64,000 bases of DNA from QZKY01 sp942492925 (GCA_942492925.1 OW818641.1:1302001-1366000); one strand, 5' to 3'; shown: positions 33,658 to 42,791, counted from the stretch's first letter. Translations and numbers: made by a program. The notes: generated from the sequence alone by a model not told the origin.

Positions 33658-34754
33658 AAGTGTTGCACGTCGAATCCGGCATGCGCTATTACGGTGGCGC
33701 GCGGCAAGTCGCCTACATCATGGAAGGCCTGGCGTCACAAGGCGTTAAAAACTTTCTGGCATGTCCGATGGATGCCGATATTGCCAAGGAAGTCGGGGCG
33801 TGGGCGAAAGTGCACCAAATTCCGATGCGCGGCGATGTCGATGTGGGGATGGCGTGGCGTTTGGCTGCGCTGATTCGTGAGCTCCAGCCCGATGTCGTTC
33901 ATCTGCATAGCCGACGTGGCGCGGACGTGTGGGGTGGCGTGGCGGCCAAAATGGCCGGCACACCGTGCGTACTCTCACGGCGCGTGGATAATCCTGAACC
34001 GCGCTGGCTGGTGGCACTGAAATACCGTCTTTACGACCACGTGATTACGATTTCCGAAGGTATACGTCAGGTGTTGCTATCGGAAGGGCTGGAACCCCAT
34101 CGGGTCACGTGTGTGCGCAGTGCGGTCGATGCTGCACCGTATTTGATTCCTGCTGATCGGGATGCACTGCATCGTGAATTTGGATTACCGGATGATGCCA
34201 TCGTGATCGGGATGGTGGCCCAACTGATTCCGCGCAAGGGGCATCGTTATTTAATTGACGCGATGACCGCACTCATCAAGGATTATCCGAATGTGCGCGT
34301 GTTGATGTTCGGACGGGGCGCGCTGCAACCGGAGCTGGAAAACGAAGTTAAAAATCGTGGACTGTCCGACATTATTCGATTTACTGGGTTCCGTACCGAT
34401 TTGCCGCGCTGGATGGGTGCGCTGGACATTCTTGCGCATCCGGCGGATATGGAAGGGCTGGGCGTATCGTTACTACAAGCTTCGGCGGCGGCGGTTCCCA
34501 TCGTCACCAGTCGTGCAGGTGGGTTGCCTGAAGCCGTGGCGGATGGTGTTAGCGGTGTGTTGATTTCGCCGGGTGATGTTCCTGCACTGACGGCAAGCTT
34601 GCGTCAATTTCTCGACGACAAGGATTTGCGCATGCGCATGGGACAGGCTGGACGCCAACGCATTTTGGCGGAATTTTCCGTCGAGGCGATGGTGCAAGGT
34701 AACTTGGCCGTCTATCGCGCCGTACTCGAACGGCGCGCCATCCAGTCCAAATAA
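33654..34754 (+). CDS. Glycosyltransferase family 4
   Basis: A 366-aa GT-B enzyme. The N-terminal acceptor domain contains VLHVESGMRYYGGARQVAYIMEGL, and the C-terminal donor domain contains VIGMVAQLIPRKGHRYLIDA and the region AHPADMEGLGVSLLQASAAAVPIVTSRAGGLPEAV. The usual E-x7-E catalytic pair is here Glu267 and Gln275 (codon CAA), so the second acidic residue is missing. The ATG at 33654 overlaps the waaC stop (ATGA), pointing to an LPS-core role. It converges on rng with an 18-bp gap. Confidence 0.85.
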   Translation: MKVLHVESGMRYYGGARQVAYIMEGLASQGVKNFLACPMDADIAKEVGAWAKVHQIPMRGDVDVGMAWRLAALIRELQPDVVHLHSRRGADVWGGVAAKMAGTPCVLSRRVDNPEPRWLVALKYRLYDHVITISEGIRQVLLSEGLEPHRVTCVRSAVDAAPYLIPADRDALHREFGLPDDAIVIGMVAQLIPRKGHRYLIDAMTALIKDYPNVRVLMFGRGALQPELENEVKNRGLSDIIRFTGFRTDLPRWMGALDILAHPADMEGLGVSLLQASAAAVPIVTSRAGGLPEAVADGVSGVLISPGDVPALTASLRQFLDDKDLRMRMGQAGRQRILAEFSVEAMVQGNLAVYRAVLERRAIQSK

Positions 34755-34772
34755 CGTCGCGATGTAACTTCG

Positions 34773-36233
34773 TCACATCAGCACGATGTCGTACTGATCC
34801 TGCGTGTAGCCGGTTTCCACTTGAAGCGAGACCGGTTTTTTGATGAAGTCGGAAAGCATCGCCAGATGCTGAGATTCTTCTTCCAAAAACATGTCGATGA
34901 CCGATTGTGACGCCAGGATGCGAAATTCGCGTGGGTTGAATTGCTTGGCTTCGCGCATGATTTCCCGCAATATCTCGTAGCATGTGGATCGCGCTGTTTT
35001 GACTTCGCCTTTGCCGTTACAGGCAGGGCAGGTTTCGCAAAGAATGTGGGACAGCGATTCGCGGGTGCGTTTGCGCGTCATTTCGACCAAACCCAATTCC
35101 GAAAAATCGCTGACGGAAACCTTGGTGCGATCGGCTGCCAGTGCTTTCTTCAGCTCTGTGAGTACCGCATTGCGGTGTTCCGGATTTTCCATGTCGATAA
35201 AATCCAAGATGATGATCCCGCCGAGATTGCGCAGTCTGAGCTGGCGCGCGATGGCGTGGGCGGCTTCGAGATTGGTTTTGAAAATGGTGTCGTCGAAATT
35301 GCGACCGCCGACAAAGCCGCCGGTGTTCACGTCGATGGTGGTCATCGCTTCGGTTTGGTCGATGATCAAGTAGCCGCCGGATTTCAAATCAACGCGCCGA
35401 CTGAGCGCACGCTGGATTTCATCTTCGACGCCATACATATCAAAGATTGGACGATCGCCGCTATAGTGATGGAGACGATCGAGAATGCCCGGTGTGTACC
35501 GGGATGCAAATTCGGTGATGGCCTGAAAATTCTTCCGCGAATCGATGTGGATGCTGGCGGTGTTGTCGTGGATGAAATCACGCAGAACGCGATGCGCCAA
35601 ATTCAAATCCTGATAGAGCAGGCAAGGCGGCGGTTGCGTTTTCGCGGCTTCCTGGATGCTCTTCCAGATTTTGATCAGGTAGTTGATGTCACTCAAAAAT
35701 TCCGCGTCAGTAGCATCGTCAGCGATAGTGCGAACGATGAACCCGCCATTTTCATCCGGAGGGAGCAGGTTTTGCAATCGGATGCGAAGCGTTTCCCGTT
35801 CCGATTCATCTTCGATACGCTGCGAAATGCCGATGTGTTTTTCCTGCGGCAGATAAACCAGCATGCGTCCCGCAATCGATATTTGCGTCGACAATCGGGC
35901 GCCCTTGGTCCCCATCGGGTCTTTAATGACCCGCACTAGAACCGATTGCCCATCGTGCAAGATCTTTTCGATTGGTGGGGGCGGTGCCGTGTTGTTATGT
36001 GAGCTGGCTTCCCAGATGTCGGCAACATGCAGGAAGGCAGCGCGTTCCAGTCCAATGTCGATGAATGCCGATTGCATACCGGGCAAAACCCTAACGACCC
36101 TGCCGAGGTAAATGTTGCCCGCCAGTCCGCGCATGAGCGTACGCTCGACGTGCAGTTCTTGCACCACGCCTTGCTGAATCAGAGCGATACGCGTTTCTTG
36201 CGGCGTGATGTTGACCAGGATATCTTCTTTCAT
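34773..36233 (-). CDS. rng: Ribonuclease G
   Basis: A 486-aa RNase E/G family endonuclease without the long RNase E C-terminal scaffold. S1 domain near residues 35-115 (AGNIYLGRVVRVLPGMQSAFIDIGLERAAFLH), the catalytic Asp pair in TIDVNTGGFVGGRNFDDTIFKTN and LGGIIILDFIDM, and the Zn-link cysteines in CETCPACNGKG. It matures 16S rRNA 5' ends and decays some mRNAs. The start at 36233 overlaps the maf stop (ATGA), so translation is coupled to maf. Confidence 0.94.
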   Translation of the reverse strand: MKEDILVNITPQETRIALIQQGVVQELHVERTLMRGLAGNIYLGRVVRVLPGMQSAFIDIGLERAAFLHVADIWEASSHNNTAPPPPIEKILHDGQSVLVRVIKDPMGTKGARLSTQISIAGRMLVYLPQEKHIGISQRIEDESERETLRIRLQNLLPPDENGGFIVRTIADDATDAEFLSDINYLIKIWKSIQEAAKTQPPPCLLYQDLNLAHRVLRDFIHDNTASIHIDSRKNFQAITEFASRYTPGILDRLHHYSGDRPIFDMYGVEDEIQRALSRRVDLKSGGYLIIDQTEAMTTIDVNTGGFVGGRNFDDTIFKTNLEAAHAIARQLRLRNLGGIIILDFIDMENPEHRNAVLTELKKALAADRTKVSVSDFSELGLVEMTRKRTRESLSHILCETCPACNGKGEVKTARSTCYEILREIMREAKQFNPREFRILASQSVIDMFLEEESQHLAMLSDFIKKPVSLQVETGYTQDQYDIVLM

Positions 36234-36850
36234 AATATTATGATTCCCGCTTTGTGCAGTAATTGCGCTGTTTCGTGCAAGGGCAAACCCATGATACTGG
36301 AATAGCTTCCGGAAATGTGCTTGATGAAAACGGCCGCCATTCCCTGAATGCCGTAGCCGCCGGCCTTGTCATAGGGTTCTTGGGTTGCACAATAGTTTTT
36401 TATCATATCGTCGGTCAGGGGAGCAAAGCTTACTTCCGACACTTGCAGCGCCTGCAGAAGTTGATCGTGGTGTTGTATGGCAACGGCGGTCAACACCTGA
36501 TGTGTGCGACCTGACAGTGACTGAAGCATCGCAATAGCTTCTTTTGTGTCGGCAGGTTTGCCGAATATTTTGTTGTCAAGCACAACCGTGGTATCTGCTG
36601 CAAGAACGGGCAAAGGCGGAAGCTGACGGGCGTGCATCATTCGATGACCCGTGGCCGCTTTTTCATAAGCGATTCTGACCACATAATCATGAGGCAATTC
36701 TCCAGGGCGAACTGCTTCATCGACATCGGGACCACGCGGTTCCTTGCTGCGCAAGAGTAGCAAGCCGAATTCAATGCCGATTTGCGCCAATAACTCTCGT
36801 CGACGTGGACTTTGCGAGACGAGATAAATTTGCGGCCCTGAATTTTTCAT
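36230..36850 (-). CDS. maf: Maf-family nucleoside triphosphate pyrophosphatase
   Basis: A 206-aa protein with the Maf signature SQSPRRRELLAQIG near the N-terminus (residues 12-25), the catalytic ADTTVVLD segment (about 83-90), SGRTHQVLTAVAI and DKAGGYGIQG. Maf enzymes of the YhdE type hydrolyse dTTP/UTP and modified pyrimidine nucleotides. The gene lies 2 bp downstream of rlmH and overlaps rng, giving the common betaproteobacterial order rlmH-maf-rng. Confidence 0.9.
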   Translation of the reverse strand: MKNSGPQIYLVSQSPRRRELLAQIGIEFGLLLLRSKEPRGPDVDEAVRPGELPHDYVVRIAYEKAATGHRMMHARQLPPLPVLAADTTVVLDNKIFGKPADTKEAIAMLQSLSGRTHQVLTAVAIQHHDQLLQALQVSEVSFAPLTDDMIKNYCATQEPYDKAGGYGIQGMAAVFIKHISGSYSSIMGLPLHETAQLLHKAGIIIL

Positions 36851-36852
36851 GA

Positions 36853-37323
36853 CTAGATTCGGTGATAGGGATGGTTTTGCGTGATGGTCCAGGCGCGGTA
36901 GAGTTGTTCTGCGAGCAGCACGCGCACCATGCCATGCGGCAGCGTCAGACTGGAAATGCGGATGAGTTCCTCCGCCGAGGCTTTGAAGGCAGCATCCAGC
37001 CCATCTGCTCCACCGATGACAAACGCGACATCACGCCCGTCTTGCTGCCACTGGGTGAGCTTGTGCGAAAGTGCCATCGTGGTCAAATCCTTGCCTCGCT
37101 CGTCGAGTGCCACGATGCGCACACCTTTGGGCAGTGCAGCCGCAATCCGCTCCGATTCGCGTTGCATGGCCGCTTCGGGCGGCATGCCACCTGCACGATC
37201 AATTGCGCGGATTTCCTTGAGCACGATTCGGCACTCAGGGGGCATGCGCTTGACATACTCGCTGAATCCGCTCTCAACCCAGGGGGGCATTTTTTGACCG
37301 ACGGCGAGGATGACAAGTTGCAT
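36853..37323 (-). CDS. rlmH: 23S rRNA (pseudouridine1915-N3)-methyltransferase
   Basis: A 156-aa SPOUT methyltransferase. The N-terminus MQLVILAVGQKMPPWVESGFSEYVKRMP, the SAM-binding knot with FVIGGADGLDAAF, and the C-terminal LPHGMVRVLLAEQLYRAW and NHPYHR are nearly invariant in RlmH. It methylates pseudouridine 1915 of 23S rRNA in the ribosome. It starts 6 bp after rsfS, the usual partner. Confidence 0.96.
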   Translation of the reverse strand: MQLVILAVGQKMPPWVESGFSEYVKRMPPECRIVLKEIRAIDRAGGMPPEAAMQRESERIAAALPKGVRIVALDERGKDLTTMALSHKLTQWQQDGRDVAFVIGGADGLDAAFKASAEELIRISSLTLPHGMVRVLLAEQLYRAWTITQNHPYHRI

Positions 37324-37329
37324 GATGCG

Positions 37330-37977
37330 TTATTTTGCAGTTTTCTTTGTCGCGCTTGTTTTTTTCGCTGCGGTTTTTTTGGCCGCTGTTTTCTTGGGGG
37401 CTGCCTTCTTTGCAGCCGTTTTCTTTGCGGCTACCTTTTTAGGCGCGGTTTTTTTGGCAGCGACGGTCTTGGTTGCTGTTTTGCTGGCCGTTACTTTTTT
37501 CGCTGGTGCTTTCTTGGCCTTCGTCGACGTGGTAGCCGTTTTGGATGCCGTTTTGCTTGGCGCAGATTTTTTCGTGGTCTTGGCTGCGGCTTTGCTCATT
37601 GCGACAGGCGCGGCTTTCTTGGCTGGCGTGCGCTTGGGTTCCTTGAGGCTGACGGGTTTGTCACCCCAGATTTCTTCCAGTTGATAATAGGCGCGAATCG
37701 TCGGCTGCATGATGTGCACGACCATGTCCCCCAGGTCTACCAACACCCATTCACCGGTGTTTTCTCCTTCCATGCTGACAATCGTGCCGCCTGCTTGTTT
37801 CACCTTGTCGCGGACGGACGCCGCCAAAGCCTTGGTTTGACGGTTCGATGTGCCGGATGCAATCGCAATGCGATCGAACATGCTGGTCAGGTGGGTGGTG
37901 TCGAAGAGCCGGATGTCTTGAGCCTTCACGTCTTCCAGTGCGTCAACGACGATTTTTTGCAGTTTCTTGATGTCCAT
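37330..37977 (-). CDS. rsfS: Ribosome silencing factor with long Lys/Ala tail
   Basis: A 215-aa protein. Residues 1-112 are a complete RsfS/Iojap domain (LQKIVVDALEDVKAQDIRLFD; TSNRQTKALAASVRDKVK; GEWVLVDLGDMVVHIMQPTIRAYYQLEEIW), which binds ribosomal protein L14 and blocks subunit joining in starvation. Residues 113-215 are about 100 residues of Lys, Ala, Thr, Pro and Ser with AAKKTA-like repeats, resembling bacterial histone H1-like tails. Typical RsfS proteins have about 105-135 residues. The ATG follows the nadD TAA directly. Confidence 0.9.
   Translation of the reverse strand: MDIKKLQKIVVDALEDVKAQDIRLFDTTHLTSMFDRIAIASGTSNRQTKALAASVRDKVKQAGGTIVSMEGENTGEWVLVDLGDMVVHIMQPTIRAYYQLEEIWGDKPVSLKEPKRTPAKKAAPVAMSKAAAKTTKKSAPSKTASKTATTSTKAKKAPAKKVTASKTATKTVAAKKTAPKKVAAKKTAAKKAAPKKTAAKKTAAKKTSATKKTAK
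37333..37641 (-). repeat. Degenerate codon repeat encoding the RsfS tail
   Basis: Low-complexity tract of imperfect 9-18-bp units built from AAG/AAA (Lys), GCN (Ala) and ACN (Thr) codons, most regular from 37333 to about 37500. Unit copies vary in synonymous positions, so this is protein-level repetition with mutational drift, not a recent slippage array. Replication slippage could still change its length between strains. Confidence 0.75.
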
Positions 37978-38628
37978 TTAGTCCTTGTAGAGATGAAATT
38001 GTTCGATATAGTCTAGCACCACAGGTGGGATTTGCGTGACGAGTCTTTCGCCACGTTTCAGCATCGGGCGAAGATCGGTTGCCGAGATATCGACCGCCAG
38101 ATCATGACCGATGAAAGTCAACCCATGAGGGGTGGCGCGGATTTTTTCCAACGTGCCGCTTCGGCGGGAAAACGCATCTGCCACGGCGGGTGGCAAGTGC
38201 GTGGTATCCAGTGCATAGCCAGGGCGAGTGGCGACGCACAGGTGAGCGTAGTCGAAAAGGGCTTGCCAGTCTTTCCAGGTGTCGAACTGTTGCAACTGAT
38301 CAGCCCCCATCAGAAAAACAAGTGATGTCTTGGGCCCCATCGCTTCGCGGAGCTGGCGCAAAGTGTCGATCGTGTAAGTCGGCCCTGATCGATCGATTTC
38401 CTGGCGATCAATGACGATGGGGAGTCCGCATGCGTCAAAGGCACGGCGAACCATTTCGATGCGGTGTTCAGCCGGCGCAAGGCGGCTGTCTTTTTGCCAG
38501 GGTTTGCCCGTGGGGATGACACGCAACTCGTCCGGCTTCAGATGTTTGACGTAGTAGGCGGCGAGTGCGAGATGGCCATTGTGTATCGGATCGAAGGTGC
38601 CGCCGAGAATGGCTACGCAGCGCGTCAT
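37978..38628 (-). CDS. nadD: Nicotinate-nucleotide adenylyltransferase
   Basis: A 216-aa nucleotidyltransferase making nicotinate adenine dinucleotide in NAD synthesis. It has the motif GGTFDPIHNGHL (residues 8-19) and the C-terminal ISATDLRPMLKRGE corresponding to the ISxTxxR motif. The ATG at 38628 is preferred over a TTG two codons upstream. Neither has a clear Shine-Dalgarno. The stop lies 9 bp downstream of purD and directly abuts the rsfS start. Confidence 0.94.
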   Translation of the reverse strand: MTRCVAILGGTFDPIHNGHLALAAYYVKHLKPDELRVIPTGKPWQKDSRLAPAEHRIEMVRRAFDACGLPIVIDRQEIDRSGPTYTIDTLRQLREAMGPKTSLVFLMGADQLQQFDTWKDWQALFDYAHLCVATRPGYALDTTHLPPAVADAFSRRSGTLEKIRATPHGLTFIGHDLAVDISATDLRPMLKRGERLVTQIPPVVLDYIEQFHLYKD

Positions 38629-38637
38629 GTGCAAATG

Positions 38638-39948
38638 TCAGTCCTGGTGTGGTTTGAGCGCGCGCCAACCGATATCGCGACGATATTGGGCGCCCTCAAA
38701 GTGAATTTTGTCGACGGTTTCGTAGGCTACTTTTTGTACCATCTTCATCGTGTCCGCGAGTCCCACCACGCACAGGACACGACCGCCGGAGGTCAGCAAT
38801 TTGCCATCCTTGAGCGTTGTGCCGGCATGGAAAGTAATGCAGTCCGATGTTTCCGGCGCGATGCCGGTGATGAGGTCGCCTTTTCGGGGCTCTTCCGGAT
38901 AATTGGCAGCTGCCATGACGACGCCCAAGGCCGTGCGACGATCCCATTGAAGTTCGAGCTTGTCGAGGGTGCCGTTGACGGCGTGCTCCATCACGCTGAA
39001 TAGATCAGATTTGAGGCGCGCCATGATCGGTTGGGTTTCGGGATCGCCCATGCGGCAATTGAATTCGAGCGTTTTGGGATTGCCTGCGGCATCGATCATC
39101 ACGCCGGCATACAGGAACCCCGTATAGGGGAGGCCTTCTTTCGCCATGCCTTGCACGGTGGGGGTGATGATTTCGCGCATGATGCGCGCATGGATTTCCG
39201 GCGTGACGACCGGCGCAGGAGAATACGCTCCCATGCCGCCAGTGTTGGGACCTCGATCCTGATCTTTCAGGCGCTTGTGATCCTGACTGGTGGCGAGTGG
39301 CAGGATGTTTTTGCCGTCGACCATCACGATGAAACTGGCTTCTTCGCCTTCGAGGAATTCTTCAATCACCACACGCGCACCGGCGTCGCCCAGCTTGTTA
39401 TCGGACAGCATCATGTCGATGGCGGCATGCGCTTCGTCTTCGGTGACGGCGACGACGACGCCTTTTCCTGCCGCCAGTCCGTCGGCCTTGATGACGATCG
39501 GCGCGCCCTCTTTGCGTACGTAGTCATGTGCTGCGACGGCATCGGAGAAAGTTTGATAGCGCGCGGTCGGAATGCCGTGGCGTTGCATGAACGCTTTGGC
39601 GAAATCCTTGGAGCTTTCGAGCTGTGCCGCTTCTTTCGTCGGGCCGAAAATGCGCAAGCCTTTGGCGCGAAAAACGTTGACGATGCCGGCCGCCAGCGGT
39701 GCTTCAGGGCCGACGATGGTCAGGGCGATATTTTCGTTTTGAGCGAATTCTGCCAGGGCTTGCGGGTCGCTGATCGCCAGATTCGTCATGCGCGAATCCA
39801 GTGACGTGCCGCCATTGCCCGGTGCGACGAAAACTTTTTGGACACGTTCGGATTGCGCGATTTTCCAGGCAAGCGCATGTTCGCGTCCGCCGGAGCCGAC
39901 GATCAGAATTCGGGTGAGATAGCGATGAGAGGAAGTCACTGAAGTCAC
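38638..39948 (-). CDS. purD: Phosphoribosylamine-glycine ligase
   Basis: A 436-aa ATP-grasp enzyme of purine synthesis. The N-terminal segment ILIVGSGGREHALAWKIAQS, the P-loop-like IVIKADGLAAGKGVVVA, the metal ligands in LEFNCRMGDPETQ, and GRVLCVVGLADT are all present. No ATG precedes the conserved N-terminus; the GTG at 39948 is taken as start, with GTG at 39939 as an alternative. It is downstream of the YebC-family gene by 24 bp. Confidence 0.95.
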   Translation of the reverse strand: MTSVTSSHRYLTRILIVGSGGREHALAWKIAQSERVQKVFVAPGNGGTSLDSRMTNLAISDPQALAEFAQNENIALTIVGPEAPLAAGIVNVFRAKGLRIFGPTKEAAQLESSKDFAKAFMQRHGIPTARYQTFSDAVAAHDYVRKEGAPIVIKADGLAAGKGVVVAVTEDEAHAAIDMMLSDNKLGDAGARVVIEEFLEGEEASFIVMVDGKNILPLATSQDHKRLKDQDRGPNTGGMGAYSPAPVVTPEIHARIMREIITPTVQGMAKEGLPYTGFLYAGVMIDAAGNPKTLEFNCRMGDPETQPIMARLKSDLFSVMEHAVNGTLDKLELQWDRRTALGVVMAAANYPEEPRKGDLITGIAPETSDCITFHAGTTLKDGKLLTSGGRVLCVVGLADTMKMVQKVAYETVDKIHFEGAQYRRDIGWRALKPHQD

Positions 39949-39972
39949 AATAGGCGATCGGGAAAAGAGGGG

Positions 39973-40698
39973 TTAATTTTCGATGCTGGCATTCGTATAA
40001 ACTTCCTGCACATCGTCGATATTTTCCAGTGCATCCAGCAGTTTTTGCATCTTGAGGGCCTCGTCGCCGTCGAACTCGGTTTCATTGTCGGGGCGCATGA
40101 TGATTTCCGCCATTTCCGGTTTGAATCCCGCCTTTTCCAATGCGTCTTTGACTTTCGAGAAATCGATCGGTGGGCACAATACCTCGATACCGCCATCGTC
40201 GTCTGTGATGACATCTTCAGCGCCGGCTTCCAGGGCCGCTTCCATGAGGCTGTCTTCATCGGTGCCCGGCGCGAAATACAGTTGACCGCAATGTTTGAAC
40301 ATAAACGCGACGGATCCTTCCGTGCCCATGTTGCCGCCGAATTTGGAAAAGGCATGGCGGACATCGGCCACGGTGCGGACACGATTGTCGGTCAGGCAGT
40401 CCACGATGATGGCCGCGCCATTGATGCCGTAACCTTCATAACGCACTTCTTCGTAGTTGGCGCCTTCCAGTCCGCCGGTTCCGCGCGCAATCGCACGCTG
40501 GACATTGTCCTTGGGCATGTTGGCTTCGGCCGCCTTTTCCATGGCGAGTCGCAGCCGCGGGTTGGCGTTCGGGTCGCCTCCGCCCATTCTGGCGGCAACG
40601 GTGATTTCTTTGATGACGCGCGTCCAGACTTTGCCGCGCTTGGCATCGGTTGCCGCTTTTTTATGCTTGATATTGGCCCATTTACTGTGTCCTGCCAT
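39973..40698 (-). CDS. YebC/PmpR-family (TACO1-like) translation/regulatory protein
   Basis: A 241-aa protein with the invariant N-terminus MAGHSKWANIKHKKAATDAKRGK and the family segments GGDPNANPRLRLAM, YEGYGINGAAIIVDCLTDNR and GGNMGTEGSVAFMF. Members have been described as DNA-binding regulators and more recently as ribosome-associated factors that help translate proline stretches. The start at 40698 has GGAAAG seven bases upstream. It is transcribed divergently from glk. Confidence 0.93.
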   Translation of the reverse strand: MAGHSKWANIKHKKAATDAKRGKVWTRVIKEITVAARMGGGDPNANPRLRLAMEKAAEANMPKDNVQRAIARGTGGLEGANYEEVRYEGYGINGAAIIVDCLTDNRVRTVADVRHAFSKFGGNMGTEGSVAFMFKHCGQLYFAPGTDEDSLMEAALEAGAEDVITDDDGGIEVLCPPIDFSKVKDALEKAGFKPEMAEIIMRPDNETEFDGDEALKMQKLLDALENIDDVQEVYTNASIEN

Positions 40699-40819
40699 GA
40701 TATTCTTTCCGTTAAGAGTGACTATAATCGGTTGGCGATTTTAACATAGAGGCATCGTGACAAATCGATCCGTCGCGACGAGATCGGTATCATGGTCCCG
40801 CTTTTTTGAAGGAAACGCG

Positions 40820-41842
40820 ATGGAACCCGTTCGTGGACCGGCCAATGATCATTTCATGCACACGGAAGGAGATGCGCTGCGTTTTCCGCGTTTGCTGGCC
40901 GATATCGGCGGCACCAATGTGCGTTTTGCGCTGGAGCAGGAGAATGGACGCATTGAAGCGGTGATGGTCCGACCGATCATCTCCTTTCAATCCATCAGCC
41001 ACGCCATCGCGTCCTATCTTGATCAGCCTCAAGCGATTGCGGCCGGTGCCAAAGCGGTGCGCCTGGCAGGGTTTGCTATTGCCAATCCGATTGACGGAGA
41101 TGCCGTGAAGATGACCAACGCGGACTGGTCTTTTTCGATTGAAGCCATCCGACAGCAATTCGGTTTTGAAAAATTGCTGATGCTGAACGATTTCACGGCG
41201 CTGGCCATGGCGGTTCCCCGGCTGGCACCGCATCACATTCGCCAAGTTGGCGGGGGAAAATCCCACCCTGAGGGAGTGATCGCTGTGATTGGCCCAGGTA
41301 CCGGTTTAGGCGTTTCGGGCTTGATTCGGTCGGACAAGGCATGGCTTCCGCTTGCCGGGGAGGGGGGGCATGTGAGTCTGGCGCCCGCCAATGAGCGGGA
41401 AGTCGAGATTCTGCGTTTCGCCTGGCGTGATCATCCGCACGTGTCGGCGGAACGTTTACTGTCCGGCATGGGCATCGAGCTGATGTATCGCGCCGTGGCA
41501 GAAGGGGCCAGCGTGACGGCAGAAAACATCGCCACGCCGGAAATTGCGCGGCGTGCCTTAACGCGAACTTGCCCTGTCTGTGATGAAACGATCGAACGGT
41601 TTTGCGAGATGCTTGGAACCGTCGCCGGAAATCTGGCGCTGACGCTGGGGGCCAAAGGCGGGGTTTACATCGGGGGCGGAATTGTTCCGCGTCTCGGCGA
41701 GCGTTTCGATCGTTCCGGTTTTCGTCAGCGTTTTGAAGCGAAGGGACGATTTAGCGCCTACCTGGCCGCGATCCCCACGTTTGTTATTACGGCGGAGACG
41801 CCCGCTTTTCAGGGCGTTTCAGCGATCCTGGGGCAAGCGTGA
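40820..41842 (+). CDS. glk: Glucokinase
   Basis: A 340-aa ROK-unrelated bacterial glucokinase (Glk type). The phosphate-binding LLADIGGTNVRFAL is near residue 25, the catalytic Asp is in LMLNDFTALAMAVP, and IGPGTGLGVSGLI and GGVYIGGGIVPRLG follow. It phosphorylates glucose to glucose-6-phosphate. The ATG at 40820 is preceded by GAAGGA with good spacing; an upstream GTG at 40757 is less likely. It converges on ispH with one base between the stops. Confidence 0.92.
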   Translation: MEPVRGPANDHFMHTEGDALRFPRLLADIGGTNVRFALEQENGRIEAVMVRPIISFQSISHAIASYLDQPQAIAAGAKAVRLAGFAIANPIDGDAVKMTNADWSFSIEAIRQQFGFEKLLMLNDFTALAMAVPRLAPHHIRQVGGGKSHPEGVIAVIGPGTGLGVSGLIRSDKAWLPLAGEGGHVSLAPANEREVEILRFAWRDHPHVSAERLLSGMGIELMYRAVAEGASVTAENIATPEIARRALTRTCPVCDETIERFCEMLGTVAGNLALTLGAKGGVYIGGGIVPRLGERFDRSGFRQRFEAKGRFSAYLAAIPTFVITAETPAFQGVSAILGQA

Positions 41843-41843
41843 T

Positions 41844-42791
41844 TTAGCCTTTTTCGTTCAACCCTCTGGGCAAAGGGAAGGCCGTGTTTTCCATCACGCC
41901 ATCCATCAACTCAACTGCGTCCAGCCCCAAGGTTTTCAATCGCGCGATAACTTCTTGAACCAGTACTTCCGGCGCGGAGGCGCCAGCCGTGACACCGACA
42001 CGGTTTTTTCCTGCAAGCCAGAGCGGATCAACTTGCGCTGCGTTATCCACCATGCGTGCAAAGGCGCCCATTTTCTCGGCGACTTCTCGCAGGCGATTGG
42101 AATTGGAACTGTTGGGACTGCCGACAACGATGACCATGTCCACCTGTGAAGCCAAGGCCTTGACGGCTTGCTGGCGGTTGGTGGTGGCGTAGCAGATATC
42201 GGCCCTTTTGGGCTCGACGATATTGGGGAAACGTCGTTTCAACGCGTCGATGATGTCGAGCGAATCATCAATCGAGAGTGTCGTTTGCGTGACGTATGCA
42301 AGGTTGTCGGGATCCCTGGCTTGCAAGGCGTTCACCTCTGCCGGGGTTTGAACCAGATGCATGCCGAAGGGAGCGTCCGCCTCGATTTGCCCCATCGTCC
42401 CTTCCACTTCCGGGTGGCCCCGGTGACCGATCATGATGATGTCGCGCCCTTCTCGGTGCAGGTGCGCGACTTCCATGTGCACTTTCGTGACTAGGGGGCA
42501 GGTGGCATCGAAAACACGAAGTTGGCGCGCTTCGGCTTCCGCGCGGACGGCTTTCGAGACGCCATGCGCGGAAAAAATGAGTGTGCTGCCAGAGGGGACG
42601 TCGTCCAGTTCATCGACAAAAATGGCCCCTTTTTGGCGCAGGCTGTTGACGACATAGGTGTTGTGAACGATTTCGTGCCGCACATAGATGGGCGCGCCAA
42701 ATTGCTCGAGGGCACGTTCAACGACTTCAATGGCGCGATGGACGCCAGCGCAAAATCCGCGCGGTTGCGCCAGCAGAATAGTCTTGTCCAT
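41844..42791 (-). CDS. ispH: 4-hydroxy-3-methylbut-2-enyl diphosphate reductase
   Basis: A 315-aa iron-sulfur enzyme, last step of the MEP isoprenoid pathway. The cluster cysteines are visible in RGFCAGV (Cys14), DATCPLVTK and DICYATTNRQ, and the catalytic EVEGTMGQ region and GSPNSSNSNRL are conserved. It makes IPP and DMAPP, which feed the uppS product encoded at 54925. No gene is coupled to it. Confidence 0.96.
   Translation of the reverse strand: MDKTILLAQPRGFCAGVHRAIEVVERALEQFGAPIYVRHEIVHNTYVVNSLRQKGAIFVDELDDVPSGSTLIFSAHGVSKAVRAEAEARQLRVFDATCPLVTKVHMEVAHLHREGRDIIMIGHRGHPEVEGTMGQIEADAPFGMHLVQTPAEVNALQARDPDNLAYVTQTTLSIDDSLDIIDALKRRFPNIVEPKRADICYATTNRQQAVKALASQVDMVIVVGSPNSSNSNRLREVAEKMGAFARMVDNAAQVDPLWLAGKNRVGVTAGASAPEVLVQEVIARLKTLGLDAVELMDGVMENTAFPLPRGLNEKG

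Noticed and set aside
37333..37641. Repeat tract that might be a CRISPR or VNTR
   Set aside because: Units are degenerate, in frame and encode the RsfS tail; there are no spacers.
36862..38016. Long open frame on the plus strand opposite rlmH and rsfS, rich in Phe, Cys, Gly and Arg
   Set aside because: Its composition is simply the complement of Lys/Ala codons, there is no ribosome site, and both minus-strand genes are firmly identified.
40699..40819. Perfect TATAAT at 40723-40728 as a glk promoter
   Set aside because: No acceptable -35 at 16-18 bases and no proper extended -10, so it was left out of the annotation.
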